A stretch of 7,662 nt of DNA from Actinomycetes bacterium (GTDB taxonomy: Bacteria; Actinomycetota; Acidimicrobiia; Acidimicrobiales; RAAP-2). The stretch's first letter is position 1. Every line of letters starts with the position of its first letter. Location: the NCBI GenBank assembly GCA_021791145.1, contig JAJYXE010000016.1:1-7662 (forward strand). Reading direction: 5' to 3'. Positions 1 through 6,017 of the stretch are shown in pieces. Under the pieces are notes generated by a model. That model was given only the letters and a program-made list of their open reading frames with translations. It was not told where the DNA came from and did no database searches. The position numbers were made by a program, and so were the translations under genes.

Positions 1-524
1 TCGGTGGTCGCGTCGATCCAGATGATGTTCCCCGAGGGGGTCGGCCGGGCCGAGTAGGGGGCGTAGTCGGTGACGAAGAGGACCAGTGGGATCGGGCACG
101 TCCACTCGAAGCTGACCGTGCCACCCTCTCCAGCGTCACCGTCGGGGCCGTCGACTTCGACCCCCTCGAATGGGACGAGACGCTCCGACATGAGGGCGGT
201 CAGGGCCGAGTCTCCGATGCTCAGGGCGTCGATCAGCTCCCGCTTGATCCCGTCGCTCGTCAGCCACCGTTGCAGGATGTCGGCGAACGAACGGAGGTCG
301 TCGTAGCGGAGCTCCAGCCTGCGGTCGTCGTCCGCGTCACTGTCTCCGAGCGTGGCGTACTCGGGGATGCCTGCCCCGATGATCTCGGTCAGCGAGTCGG
401 AGTAGGTGGCACTCCCGTCCCCATAGACCACGACGTAGGGGTACTTCTCGCCCGTGGGGAGGAGCGGGGGGTCCATCTCTTCGATCTCGGCTGCCGTCGT
501 CGGGGCGGCGATGGTCGTCATCAT
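1..524 (-). CDS. Acidic hypothetical protein, C-terminus cut by window edge
   Basis: Open frame on the minus strand from ATG at 524-522 to the left edge, giving 174 residues with no stop reached. The start is well supported: AAGGAG (complement of 533-538) lies 8 bases upstream. A second ATG follows immediately (521-519). The N-terminus is MMTTIAAPTTAAEIEEMDPP, then PYVVVYGDGSATYSD, a strongly acidic stretch with DSDADDD at about 61-67, a predicted helical stretch (DLRSFADILQRWL), and at the edge a hydrophobic/aromatic segment (PLVLFVTDYAPY, then GNIIWIDATT). No signal peptide or membrane helix is visible, so it is probably cytoplasmic. I do not recognise the family. It is the last visible gene of the leftward operon that encodes the hydrolase and lipoprotein. 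The same frame stays open back to ATG 665, but that 47-codon extension has poor third-position GC, so I prefer 524. Confidence 0.8.
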   Translation of the reverse strand, partial: MMTTIAAPTTAAEIEEMDPPLLPTGEKYPYVVVYGDGSATYSDSLTEIIGAGIPEYATLGDSDADDDRRLELRYDDLRSFADILQRWLTSDGIKRELIDALSIGDSALTALMSERLVPFEGVEVDGPDGDAGEGGTVSFEWTCPIPLVLFVTDYAPYSARPTPSGNIIWIDATT

Positions 525-529
525 CTCGG

Positions 530-658
530 CTACTCCTTCAGTCCGTCGTAGGGCGTCTGCCCACGAAAGTTCGCCTGCTCGTCGCAGATGTAGTGCCCTA
601 TCGGGGTCGGTCGGCGGGGGTGGCCGTTTCCAGTCTGGGCTCTGGCCGGGCACGGCAT
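530..658 (-). CDS. Very short ORF (42 aa) between lipoprotein and acidic protein genes
   Basis: ATG at 658-656, three bases after the lipoprotein stop, to TAG at 532-530; 42 residues ending GHYICDEQANFRGQTPYDGL-KE. A GGGAG lies about 10 bases upstream inside the lipoprotein 3' end. In the C-terminal half 18 of 21 codons end in G or C, against 9 of 24 in the competing frame (the one continuous with the next gene), which is the main reason to call it coding. The last codons AAG GAG form the Shine-Dalgarno of the next gene, so translation of the two is probably coupled. The N-terminal half (rich in P, R and C) is less convincing: an alternative start ATG at 665, overlapping the lipoprotein stop as ATGA, lies one frame away and would need a +1 shift. 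No domain recognised; function unknown. Confidence 0.5.
   Translation of the reverse strand: MPCPARAQTGNGHPRRPTPIGHYICDEQANFRGQTPYDGLKE
533..538 (-). promoter_or_regulatory. Ribosome binding site AAGGAG for the left-edge gene
   Basis: AAGGAG on the minus strand with an 8-base spacer to ATG 524. It decides the start of the left-edge gene and overlaps the final codons of the 42-residue ORF, an arrangement typical of translational coupling. Confidence 0.75.
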
Positions 659-661
659 CGG

Positions 662-1441
662 TCATGCGCTCCCGGGCTGGAGGTCCTGGCTGTTCACGTA
701 CCAGGTCCCCCCGACCTTGACGAGCAGAAGGGCCACCTGCTGGACCGGCGTCCCGGCCGGCGGTGGGTAGGCGACCCCTCCCGTCATCGATCCGATCTGG
801 AAGCTCACGACCACCGTCGCCTGGGCGGAGTTGGGGTTCGACGAGTCGGCGCTGTCGGAGCGGATGATGGTGATCGGGTACCCCATCTTGTACTGCTGGA
901 TCTTCGCCCACTGGGAGGCGTTCGCCGGGCTCCCGGCGCCCCTGGCGACGGTGGCGACGTCCTGTGCGTAGATGGCGGGGGTGACGAACGGCTTGACCAG
1001 TTGCAGCCAGTAGTCGATGCTCGGGTCCTGGTACGAGAGCGTGTACTGGGCGATCGTCTCCTGGGCGGCCACCCACTCCGGCGTCCCCTTCTCGTACATG
1101 GCATTGGCCGACGATGGGATCGGTGTGTTGGGCGGGGTGCCCGGGTTTATTGCCACGGTGGTCGGGGTAGTCGAGGTGTTAGGCGTGGTAGTGGTCGTAC
1201 CCGTCGAGCCGGCTGGATTCGCAGCACTGGGGCTGGTCGAGCCGAGCTTGGTCGAGGCCGCCGGCGAGCGCCCCCCTCCGTTCCCGCCGTCGAACTGTCG
1301 AGCGGCCGTCGGCGATCCTCCGCACGCTGCGGTCAGGACCCCGGCAGCGGTGAGCACGGCGACGGTCGGGAGCAGCCGAAGGCTGACTGGTCGCCGACCG
1401 TGATTGGGAACGCCTTGATGGGACACGCTTCGATTGGACAT
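662..1441 (-). CDS. Secreted lipoprotein, possible NTF2/VirB8-like C-terminal domain
   Basis: 259 residues. Start ATG 1441-1439 is preceded by AAAGGAA (complement of 1449-1455) at suitable spacing. Basic N-region (RR at 16-17), hydrophobic core at about 20-38, then a lipobox-like LTAAC with the acceptor Cys at position 40, so a lipoprotein anchored on the outer face of the membrane is expected. Residues 41-112 are a low-complexity Gly/Ser/Thr/Pro linker (TTTTT and PNTSTTPTT). Residues about 115-259 form a compact domain: two helical stretches (EWVAAQETIAQYTLSYQD; YWLQLVKPFVTPAIYAQDV) followed by beta strands (YPITIIRSD, AQATVVVSFQIGS, QVALLLVKVGGTWYVNSQDL). That order, helices then a sheet ending in a 'GGTWYV' strand, resembles NTF2-like domains such as those in Gram-positive VirB8/TcpC transfer proteins; this is fold inference, not sequence identity. 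It sits 56 bases after the large hydrolase gene, fitting a joint role in an envelope complex. Confidence 0.85.
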   Translation of the reverse strand: MSNRSVSHQGVPNHGRRPVSLRLLPTVAVLTAAGVLTAACGGSPTAARQFDGGNGGGRSPAASTKLGSTSPSAANPAGSTGTTTTTPNTSTTPTTVAINPGTPPNTPIPSSANAMYEKGTPEWVAAQETIAQYTLSYQDPSIDYWLQLVKPFVTPAIYAQDVATVARGAGSPANASQWAKIQQYKMGYPITIIRSDSADSSNPNSAQATVVVSFQIGSMTGGVAYPPPAGTPVQQVALLLVKVGGTWYVNSQDLQPGSA

Positions 1442-1457
1442 AGCGTGCTTCCTTTCC

Positions 1458-1483
1458 GATCGACCACGGGTCGGTGGCCGATC
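1458..1483 (-). promoter_or_regulatory. Intergenic RNA hairpin upstream of lipoprotein RBS
   Basis: In the minus-strand transcript, GAUCGGCCAC and GUGGUCGAUC pair over 10 positions (nine Watson-Crick, one G-U) around a six-base loop CGACCC. It occupies the centre of the 56-base gap between the hydrolase stop and the lipoprotein start and ends just before the lipoprotein Shine-Dalgarno. No U-tract follows, so it is not a typical intrinsic terminator. A processing/stability element or translation modulator is possible. Confidence 0.5.
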
Positions 1484-1497
1484 TTGGCCGGACGGTG

Positions 1498-4038
1498 TCA
1501 TACCGGGCCGCCGCCGACGAAGCCGCCGAGGTACATGGGGACGATCTGGACGTCGGATCCGGTCTCTGGGGCCTGGATCATCAGGTTGTTGCCGAGGTAC
1601 ATCCCGACGTGGTCGACGTTGCCCGGCTGGAACGAGAAGAACACCAGGTCGCCTGGCTGGAGCTGGGCCACGTTGGTGATGAGCGGTCCAATGGACGCCG
1701 CGTAGGTGTCCTGGGCCTCCGAGGTTCGCGGCAAGGCGATCCCCGCCTGGGCGTAGGCGTACTGCATCAACCCCGAGCAGTCGAACCCGGGCTTGCCCGC
1801 TTGGGCGGCGTAGGCGGGAGTGCACGGGTCCCCCCCGCCGACCGACCCGATGGAGACGAACCCGAACAGGCACGACGGGGCCGACCCCGACGGACCGCTC
1901 GTCCCACCACCACCCCAGACGTAGGGGAGCCCGACTTCCTTCTTGGCTGCGGCGATCGCCAGAGCGGCCTTCCCGGAGCCGGCGGGCGTGCTCACGCTGG
2001 AGGTGCAACTCGCCGTCGGAGCCGTGAGCGCACCGACGAGCTGCGTGGCACCGGCCACCCAGCCCGCCATGGTCGGCTGTTGTCCACTGACGACCGTGGC
2101 CGCCGCCAATGCCGGATCCATCGACTGCCAGTTCGCTAGCTGGGTCAGGCCCGGCACCGCTCCCTGCGGCGTGCCGAAGAACAGGTCGGTCGCCGAGACC
2201 ACGTCGGCGAGTTGGGCTGGTGAACCCCACGCCGGCGGCAACCCGTACACCCCGCCACCGGTCCCGGGCGACACCTGCCCACCGAGCTCCGTGGCGGCGA
2301 TGGCGGCAGTGACGGCGACGACGGCTCCCGGCTCACCAGGACCTCCAGGTCCGGTCGCCACGTTCACGATCTGGGACGCCACGGCGACCTGAGCGGCGGT
2401 GAGCGTGATGGTGGTCTGAGTCGAACCGTTCGGCGGACCGGGGATCGACGTGCCGCCGGTGATCGAGCCGGAGCCACTCGGTGTCGTGGAGCAGGTCTGG
2501 ACCCCCGGCGGGCTGTACCCGACGGACCAGTCCACCGCCAGGTTGAAGATGTTGGTGTCCATGATGGCGGAGTTCCCGTCGATGGGGAGTGCGGCCAGGG
2601 CCGCCTTGATCGCGGTCTCCTGCTTGGCTGCCAGGGAGTTGGTGGGGTCCAGGACCGGCGGCGACCCCTGGACGATGGAGACGCCGTCGGTGAGGTCCGC
2701 CTGACCGCTGAACCCGGCGTTGACGAGGGACTGCCCGACGGCCTGCGCCACCCAGCGGGACGACGACAGGAGGTCGGTCTCCTGTGCCGTCGTGAGCGCC
2801 TGTCCGTTCGCCGTCGCCCCACTGAGGCAATACGGACCCAGGCCGGAGGCCGGACATGTGCCACCCGAGCTCCCGCTGGCTCCCCCGCCGCCCAGTCCGG
2901 TCGTCGGCGCCCCCGGTGGCACGCCCGCCCCGGGTCCCGAGTAACTCGGCGGGCTCTCGACCCCCGGCAGGATCGGCTGGACCGGGTTCTCTCCCGAGGT
3001 GGACTCGGTGCACGAGTCGTTCCACGCACCCCAGAAGTGGCGCTCGAAGTTCAAGATGTGGAGGGCGACCTGGTTCTGGAGAAACTGCGAGGCCGTCCCG
3101 GGGACGCCGGGGTACCCATCCTCCTGCCAGGTGGAGACCAGGATCCCGTAGGCCCCCGAGGTGGTCGTGTAGTTGCCTCCCGACTCGGCGTCCCGGATGC
3201 AGGCCCAGTCCGGGGTGTTGGTCGAGGTCCAGTCCGGCGACGTCGGGGAAAGGACGCGGGGGACCGTGCCGTTTCGTCCCCCCGACGACGTGGCCCCCGG
3301 CGGGATCCCCTTCCCGGGCTTGATCGGGGACGGAGAGCCCCCCGACGCGGACCCTCCGGGGGTCCCGCCGCTCCCGGCGCTGGTGGCGACCGCCATGCCT
3401 GTCGAGTTCGTCGTGGACTGGTCGACGGTGGCGCAGATGGCGTTGACGACCGACCCGCTCGGGCAGGAGGCGACGTTCTGGGCGAACGGCTCACCGACCC
3501 CCGTCTCGTAATACTGGATCGCCAGTAGCAGCTCCCAGGGGGTTGGGGTCCCAGTGGCGGCGGACTGGGTAGTGGCGATGACCTCCTGGGTGCTGCCGGT
3601 ACTCGACGAAACCGCGCTGGTGGTGAGGATGGCGGCGAACCCCGACGAGGACCCGAGGACCATCGAGATCACGGTCACCTCCACGACGAAGGCCACGATC
3701 GGAGCGAGGATCACCGCCGCCAACCCGGCGAACAGGTACTTCTTCGGGATGACCTCCCCGAGCGCCTGGACCGCCCCGGCTGCGGCCCCAGTGAGCTGGC
3801 CGCCGGCCGCCGCCCCGGCGGCGTTGCGTCCCTGCGCTCCCTTGATGGCGCCCTTGGCGACGTTGCCGACCTTCTTGGTCTTCGAGAGGTCCGCCTTGCT
3901 GCCAGGCATGCCGCCGGTGACCTTGGACGCCTTGGCGGATGCGGCGCTCTTGGGCGCACTGCCAGCCTTGGCCGCACTGCCCGGTCCCGTCGAGGTCGAG
4001 GACGGACGCGACGGGCCGTCTGGCTTCTTGGACGCCAT
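1498..4038 (-). CDS. Membrane-anchored bifunctional peptidoglycan hydrolase: lysozyme-like plus NlpC/P60
   Basis: 846 residues from ATG 4038 (GGTGG five bases upstream); an ATG at 4050 would add four residues but has no ribosome site. Order: Ala/Lys/Ser-rich cytoplasmic N-terminus (1-95), one membrane helix at about 101-131 (LFAGLAAVILAPIVAFVVEV), a segment PWELLLAIQYYETG (Glu178), Gly/Ser/Pro linker, a lysozyme/Rpf-like domain at about 276-346 (WACIRDAESGGNY, probable catalytic Glu285; GAYGILVSTWQ), a second linker, an unrecognised region at 415-515, a helical domain at 545-671 resembling transglycosylase-type domains of actinobacterial hydrolases (Glu584), and C-terminal NlpC/P60 at about 690-846 with GFDCSG (Cys754), DHVGMYLG (His810) and IQAP (Gln822, where many members have His). 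Such glycan- plus stem-peptide-cutting enzymes (e.g. Tn916-type CwlT) open the wall for conjugative type IV secretion. The role here is inferred from architecture and the lipoprotein neighbour. Confidence 0.9.
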   Translation of the reverse strand: MASKKPDGPSRPSSTSTGPGSAAKAGSAPKSAASAKASKVTGGMPGSKADLSKTKKVGNVAKGAIKGAQGRNAAGAAAGGQLTGAAAGAVQALGEVIPKKYLFAGLAAVILAPIVAFVVEVTVISMVLGSSSGFAAILTTSAVSSSTGSTQEVIATTQSAATGTPTPWELLLAIQYYETGVGEPFAQNVASCPSGSVVNAICATVDQSTTNSTGMAVATSAGSGGTPGGSASGGSPSPIKPGKGIPPGATSSGGRNGTVPRVLSPTSPDWTSTNTPDWACIRDAESGGNYTTTSGAYGILVSTWQEDGYPGVPGTASQFLQNQVALHILNFERHFWGAWNDSCTESTSGENPVQPILPGVESPPSYSGPGAGVPPGAPTTGLGGGGASGSSGGTCPASGLGPYCLSGATANGQALTTAQETDLLSSSRWVAQAVGQSLVNAGFSGQADLTDGVSIVQGSPPVLDPTNSLAAKQETAIKAALAALPIDGNSAIMDTNIFNLAVDWSVGYSPPGVQTCSTTPSGSGSITGGTSIPGPPNGSTQTTITLTAAQVAVASQIVNVATGPGGPGEPGAVVAVTAAIAATELGGQVSPGTGGGVYGLPPAWGSPAQLADVVSATDLFFGTPQGAVPGLTQLANWQSMDPALAAATVVSGQQPTMAGWVAGATQLVGALTAPTASCTSSVSTPAGSGKAALAIAAAKKEVGLPYVWGGGGTSGPSGSAPSCLFGFVSIGSVGGGDPCTPAYAAQAGKPGFDCSGLMQYAYAQAGIALPRTSEAQDTYAASIGPLITNVAQLQPGDLVFFSFQPGNVDHVGMYLGNNLMIQAPETGSDVQIVPMYLGGFVGGGPV

Positions 4039-4050
4039 GTCGACCACCAT

Positions 4051-4066
4051 GCGGCGGGTCCGCCGC
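4051..4066 (-). repeat. Short perfect inverted repeat before the hydrolase start
   Basis: GCGGCGG and CCGCCGC, separated by two bases, form a perfect inverted repeat (realistically a 6-bp stem with a four-base loop). It lies in the gap after the upstream stop codon (4078) and 12 bases before the preferred ATG 4038; the alternative ATG 4050 abuts it. It could influence initiation of the large hydrolase gene. In GC-rich DNA short perfect repeats also arise by chance. Confidence 0.35.
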
Positions 4067-4077
4067 CGAAATGTTGG

Positions 4078-5166
4078 TCAGCGCCGATCCACCGGGCCGG
4101 CCCACTCCTCGACGGCCGACTCCATCAGCGGCCAGAAGCGATCTCGCATCTCCGTCAGATGCTCGACGAGTCTCGGGGCGATCGACCGGCATGCCTCGAT
4201 CCCGTCGGTGGACGACGAGATCGCCAGCGATGCCCCGTCCCACCAATCGGACTCTTCGTCACCGGGCGTCACCCCGGGCGACCCACGGTCTCCGGCGAAC
4301 CAGGTGGAGCCGAGCGTGCAGACCATCTCCAGCATGAACCGACATGCGTCGGGGTCCACCCCCGAGCCGTCGGAGACATCCTCCAGGATGTCGTTGGCCA
4401 CGTCCCGGAGGGAGTCGGCCCCGAGTGCCCACGAGCAGTAGAGGAGCTGGTCGTACATGGCGAGTGCGGATGACAGCGCCCACCCGGGGTCGGAGGCATC
4501 TGAAAGGATCGCTCCCAGCTCCAGGCCAGACTCAAGGAGTTCGAGGTCGGCGTCCGCCCCTCCGTCGAGCCACGCCTGGACCCGCTGGACCGACCGTGGC
4601 TCGTCCACATCGATCCCGACCAGGTCGAGCACGTCGAGCCAGGTGCCCGTGTAGGGGTCGTAGACGCCGCTCTCGGACAGCTCCAGGCAGAGTCGGATGA
4701 CCCAGAGCTCCTCCGACTCCCGGTACATCCCCTCGGGGAATGGCCCTCCCTGTCGGGGCGCCCCTACGCCGAAGTCGACGACCTCGCCGTCTCTGATCTC
4801 GAAACGGTGCCGGCCGGTCACGTCGGCCGGCAGCCACAGGGTCGGTAGCCACATCGCCTCCGGCCGCACTCCGGCGACACGACGACGACCGGAGGCATCG
4901 CCTGGTCGCCCAGCTCGCACCGGGAACGGGACCGGGGACATCCGGGACACGACCAGGTCGTCCCCTGAGGTGAACCCGACCTGGCTCTTGAACAGCCCGT
5001 AGTTGATGGCCGACCGCACCGGGTCGTCGACGAGGAGGAGTGACTGGCCGGCATCGAGCAGGAAGGATCGCCGGCGGCTGTGGTGGGCGTCCTCCCGGTA
5101 GTCAGGGTTGGCGATCCACCCGAATCGGGTTGCCTTGGTCGGACTCGACGTGGGTGAGCTCTCCAT
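4078..5166 (-). CDS. Hypothetical protein, 362 aa, unknown function
   Basis: Minus-strand ORF from ATG 5166 to TGA 4080-4078. It starts three bases after the nuclease stop, with a GAGG directly before the ATG, so translation probably depends on coupling to the nuclease gene. No signal peptide, no membrane helix and overall acidic, hence probably cytoplasmic. Visible features: a basic patch near the N-terminus (HHSRRRSFLLDAG), an Arg-rich loop (GRRRVAGVRPEAMWLPTLWLP), an aromatic/acidic helical segment (YRESEELWVIRLCLELSE) leading to GVYDPYTGTWLDVLDLVGID, and a C-terminal half of acidic helices with several Trp residues (SDWWDG; DRFWPLMESAVEEW). I do not recognise the family. Being between a nuclease and a wall hydrolase in one operon suggests an accessory protein of the same mobile-element module, but nothing in the sequence fixes its role. 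Confidence 0.82.
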   Translation of the reverse strand: MESSPTSSPTKATRFGWIANPDYREDAHHSRRRSFLLDAGQSLLLVDDPVRSAINYGLFKSQVGFTSGDDLVVSRMSPVPFPVRAGRPGDASGRRRVAGVRPEAMWLPTLWLPADVTGRHRFEIRDGEVVDFGVGAPRQGGPFPEGMYRESEELWVIRLCLELSESGVYDPYTGTWLDVLDLVGIDVDEPRSVQRVQAWLDGGADADLELLESGLELGAILSDASDPGWALSSALAMYDQLLYCSWALGADSLRDVANDILEDVSDGSGVDPDACRFMLEMVCTLGSTWFAGDRGSPGVTPGDEESDWWDGASLAISSSTDGIEACRSIAPRLVEHLTEMRDRFWPLMESAVEEWAGPVDRR

Positions 5167-5169
5167 ACC

Positions 5170-5739
5170 TCAGACCATGCGTCGAACGGCGGCGACGGCG
5201 GTTTCGTCGGGGACGCGAACTCGCTCCCGGTCCTCCAGCCACGCCTCCAGCCACGCCTCCATCGTCGAGACCCAGAGATCGACCGCCCCCGAGCGTCGGA
5301 CCACGGCGATCCGCCGGGCACGGGGGATGCCCGCCCGCTCGGCACGAGCGTGGGCGACGGCGGCCTGGCTCTGCCCCGTGGAGAGGATGGCGTCCGACGG
5401 GGGAGGGCCGCCAGGCCATTCGGTCGTAGCGGCCAGCCACCGAACGCCGTCCTTGCGGGCGCGGGGGATGGGCGCCATCCCGAGGGCGTAGGTGGTGCCC
5501 GCACGGTCCGATTGGACGCTGGCCCCCGTCGCGGCATCCCGGAGGGCGGACGTCAGCGACGCCAGCCACTTCACCTGGACGGTGACGTCAGGGAGGACGT
5601 CGAGGTCCCCCATGTCGTCCTTGCGGCCGGCCCCCAGCTTCCGGCGGGCGTTGGGGAGGACATGGTCCGGGGCGAGGGCACAGAGGGTGGCCACAGCCTC
5701 CCGCTCGCCACGGTCCCCCTTTTCCTTAGATGCGTTCAT
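5170..5739 (-). CDS. PD-(D/E)xK / Holliday-junction-resolvase-like nuclease
   Basis: 189 residues from ATG 5739. The frame remains open upstream to 5895, but that extension does not read like protein and overlaps the divergent small ORF; the start has no clear Shine-Dalgarno, so a leaderless message is possible. The N-terminal third holds the nuclease signature: KEKGDRGEREA (Glu12), a basic stretch ARRKLGAGRKDD, GDLDV (Asp45) and TVQVKW (Gln55, Lys57). E...GD(L)D...QxK is the metal-binding core of archaeal Hjc-type resolvases and related PD-(D/E)xK enzymes, including small resolvase-like proteins of actinobacterial phages and plasmids. Expected activity is Mg-dependent DNA cleavage, possibly on branched DNA; substrate is not deducible. 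The C-terminal part (WLAATTEWPG; RRIAVVRRSGAVDLWVSTMEAW) carries a 4-residue duplication. It is the first gene of the leftward operon, followed after 3 bases by the 362-residue protein. Confidence 0.7.
   Translation of the reverse strand: MNASKEKGDRGEREAVATLCALAPDHVLPNARRKLGAGRKDDMGDLDVLPDVTVQVKWLASLTSALRDAATGASVQSDRAGTTYALGMAPIPRARKDGVRWLAATTEWPGGPPPSDAILSTGQSQAAVAHARAERAGIPRARRIAVVRRSGAVDLWVSTMEAWLEAWLEDRERVRVPDETAVAAVRRMV
5234..5261 (-). repeat. 12-bp tandem duplication inside the nuclease gene
   Basis: TCCAGCCACGCC occurs twice in tandem (5234-5245, 5246-5257) followed by TCCA. On the coding strand it duplicates four residues, giving EAWLEAWLED near the C-terminus. The copies are identical at the DNA level, which suggests a recent in-frame slippage event. 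Confidence 0.8.
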
Positions 5740-5789
5740 CGGGGAAACCCATGCGTTGGACCCACACCTCGTCGGCACCCCGGAGAGGA

Positions 5790-5922
5790 ATGACCAGGAA
5801 GATCCGCCCCCCCCGACGCATGGGGACGGGAAACGAAGCTCGACGAGGAGGTCGCCAAGAACCAGCGCAACACGGACTACACACACCCGCGGCACATCGG
5901 ATGCGCGAGCGAGCCGGACTAA
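5790..5922 (+). CDS. Small ORF (43 aa if read with +1 shift at a C8 run)
   Basis: ATG 5790 follows GGAGAGGA and reads MTRKIRPP up to a run of eight C (5807-5814). Staying in frame gives Arg/Gly-rich sequence with only 16 of 36 codons ending in G/C. Skipping one C gives DAWGRETKLDEEVAKNQRNT and then DYTHPRHIGCASEPD, stop TAA 5920-5922, with 30 of 35 codons ending in G/C, matching the neighbours. The second frame has no start of its own after its upstream TGA. So the sequence supports a 43-residue charged protein split by one extra base: either a homopolymer error in the sequence, a real frameshift mutation, or a programmed +1 shift at CCC-CGA. No domain recognised. It lies just upstream of the transglycosylase gene and could share its transcript. 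Confidence 0.5.
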
Positions 5923-6001
5923 CCCTTCCCGGTTACCCGGTGCCGACCTGAATGCACAACGTGGGGTCCACCCAGAACGACAGCCCGAACACGGGCCAAC
6001 T

Positions 6002-6008
6002 GAAGGAG
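6002..6008 (+). promoter_or_regulatory. Ribosome binding site GAAGGAG for the transglycosylase gene
   Basis: GAAGGAG with a 9-base spacer to ATG 6018. It favours 6018 over the in-frame upstream ATG at 5952, which has no ribosome site. Confidence 0.75.
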
Positions 6009-6017
6009 TCGCCCCAC

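Larger units (their letters stand above)
5740..6017. promoter_or_regulatory. Divergent intergenic region
   Basis: 278 bases between the leftward nuclease gene and the rightward transglycosylase gene; promoters for both transcripts must lie here or in the adjoining 5' ends. I see no convincing -35/-10 pair on either strand, no tRNA-like sequence and no long inverted repeat. Most of it is taken up by a probable small rightward ORF (5790-5922). Bases 5923-6017 contain a CCCGGTTACCCGG motif and a stretch that is in frame with the downstream gene. Confidence 0.45.

Noticed and set aside
525..665. 47-codon N-terminal extension of the left-edge gene to ATG 665
   Set aside because: The distal part has only 9 of 24 codons ending in G/C, and a strong ribosome site precedes ATG 524.
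593..1705. Long plus-strand open frame (370 codons)
   Set aside because: It lies opposite the lipoprotein and hydrolase genes, has Arg/Gly-rich shadow composition, no ribosome site and no recognisable domain.
1442..2230. N-terminal extension of the lipoprotein frame
   Set aside because: The extension overlaps the NlpC/P60 domain in another frame; the ribosome site, signal peptide and lipobox all fit ATG 1441.
3491..4246. Minus-strand open frame of 251 codons overlapping the hydrolase start
   Set aside because: Same strand but different frame from two genes with clear domain or codon signal; its sequence is Arg/Gly/His-rich frame shadow.
3554..4441. Plus-strand open frame of 295 codons
   Set aside because: Antisense to the hydrolase N-terminus and the 362-residue gene; it exists because GC-rich codons leave the opposite strand free of stops.
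5740..5895. Upstream extension of the nuclease gene to 5895
   Set aside because: The added sequence lacks protein-like composition, lacks a ribosome site and lies opposite the small plus-strand ORF; the nuclease motif starts right after ATG 5739.
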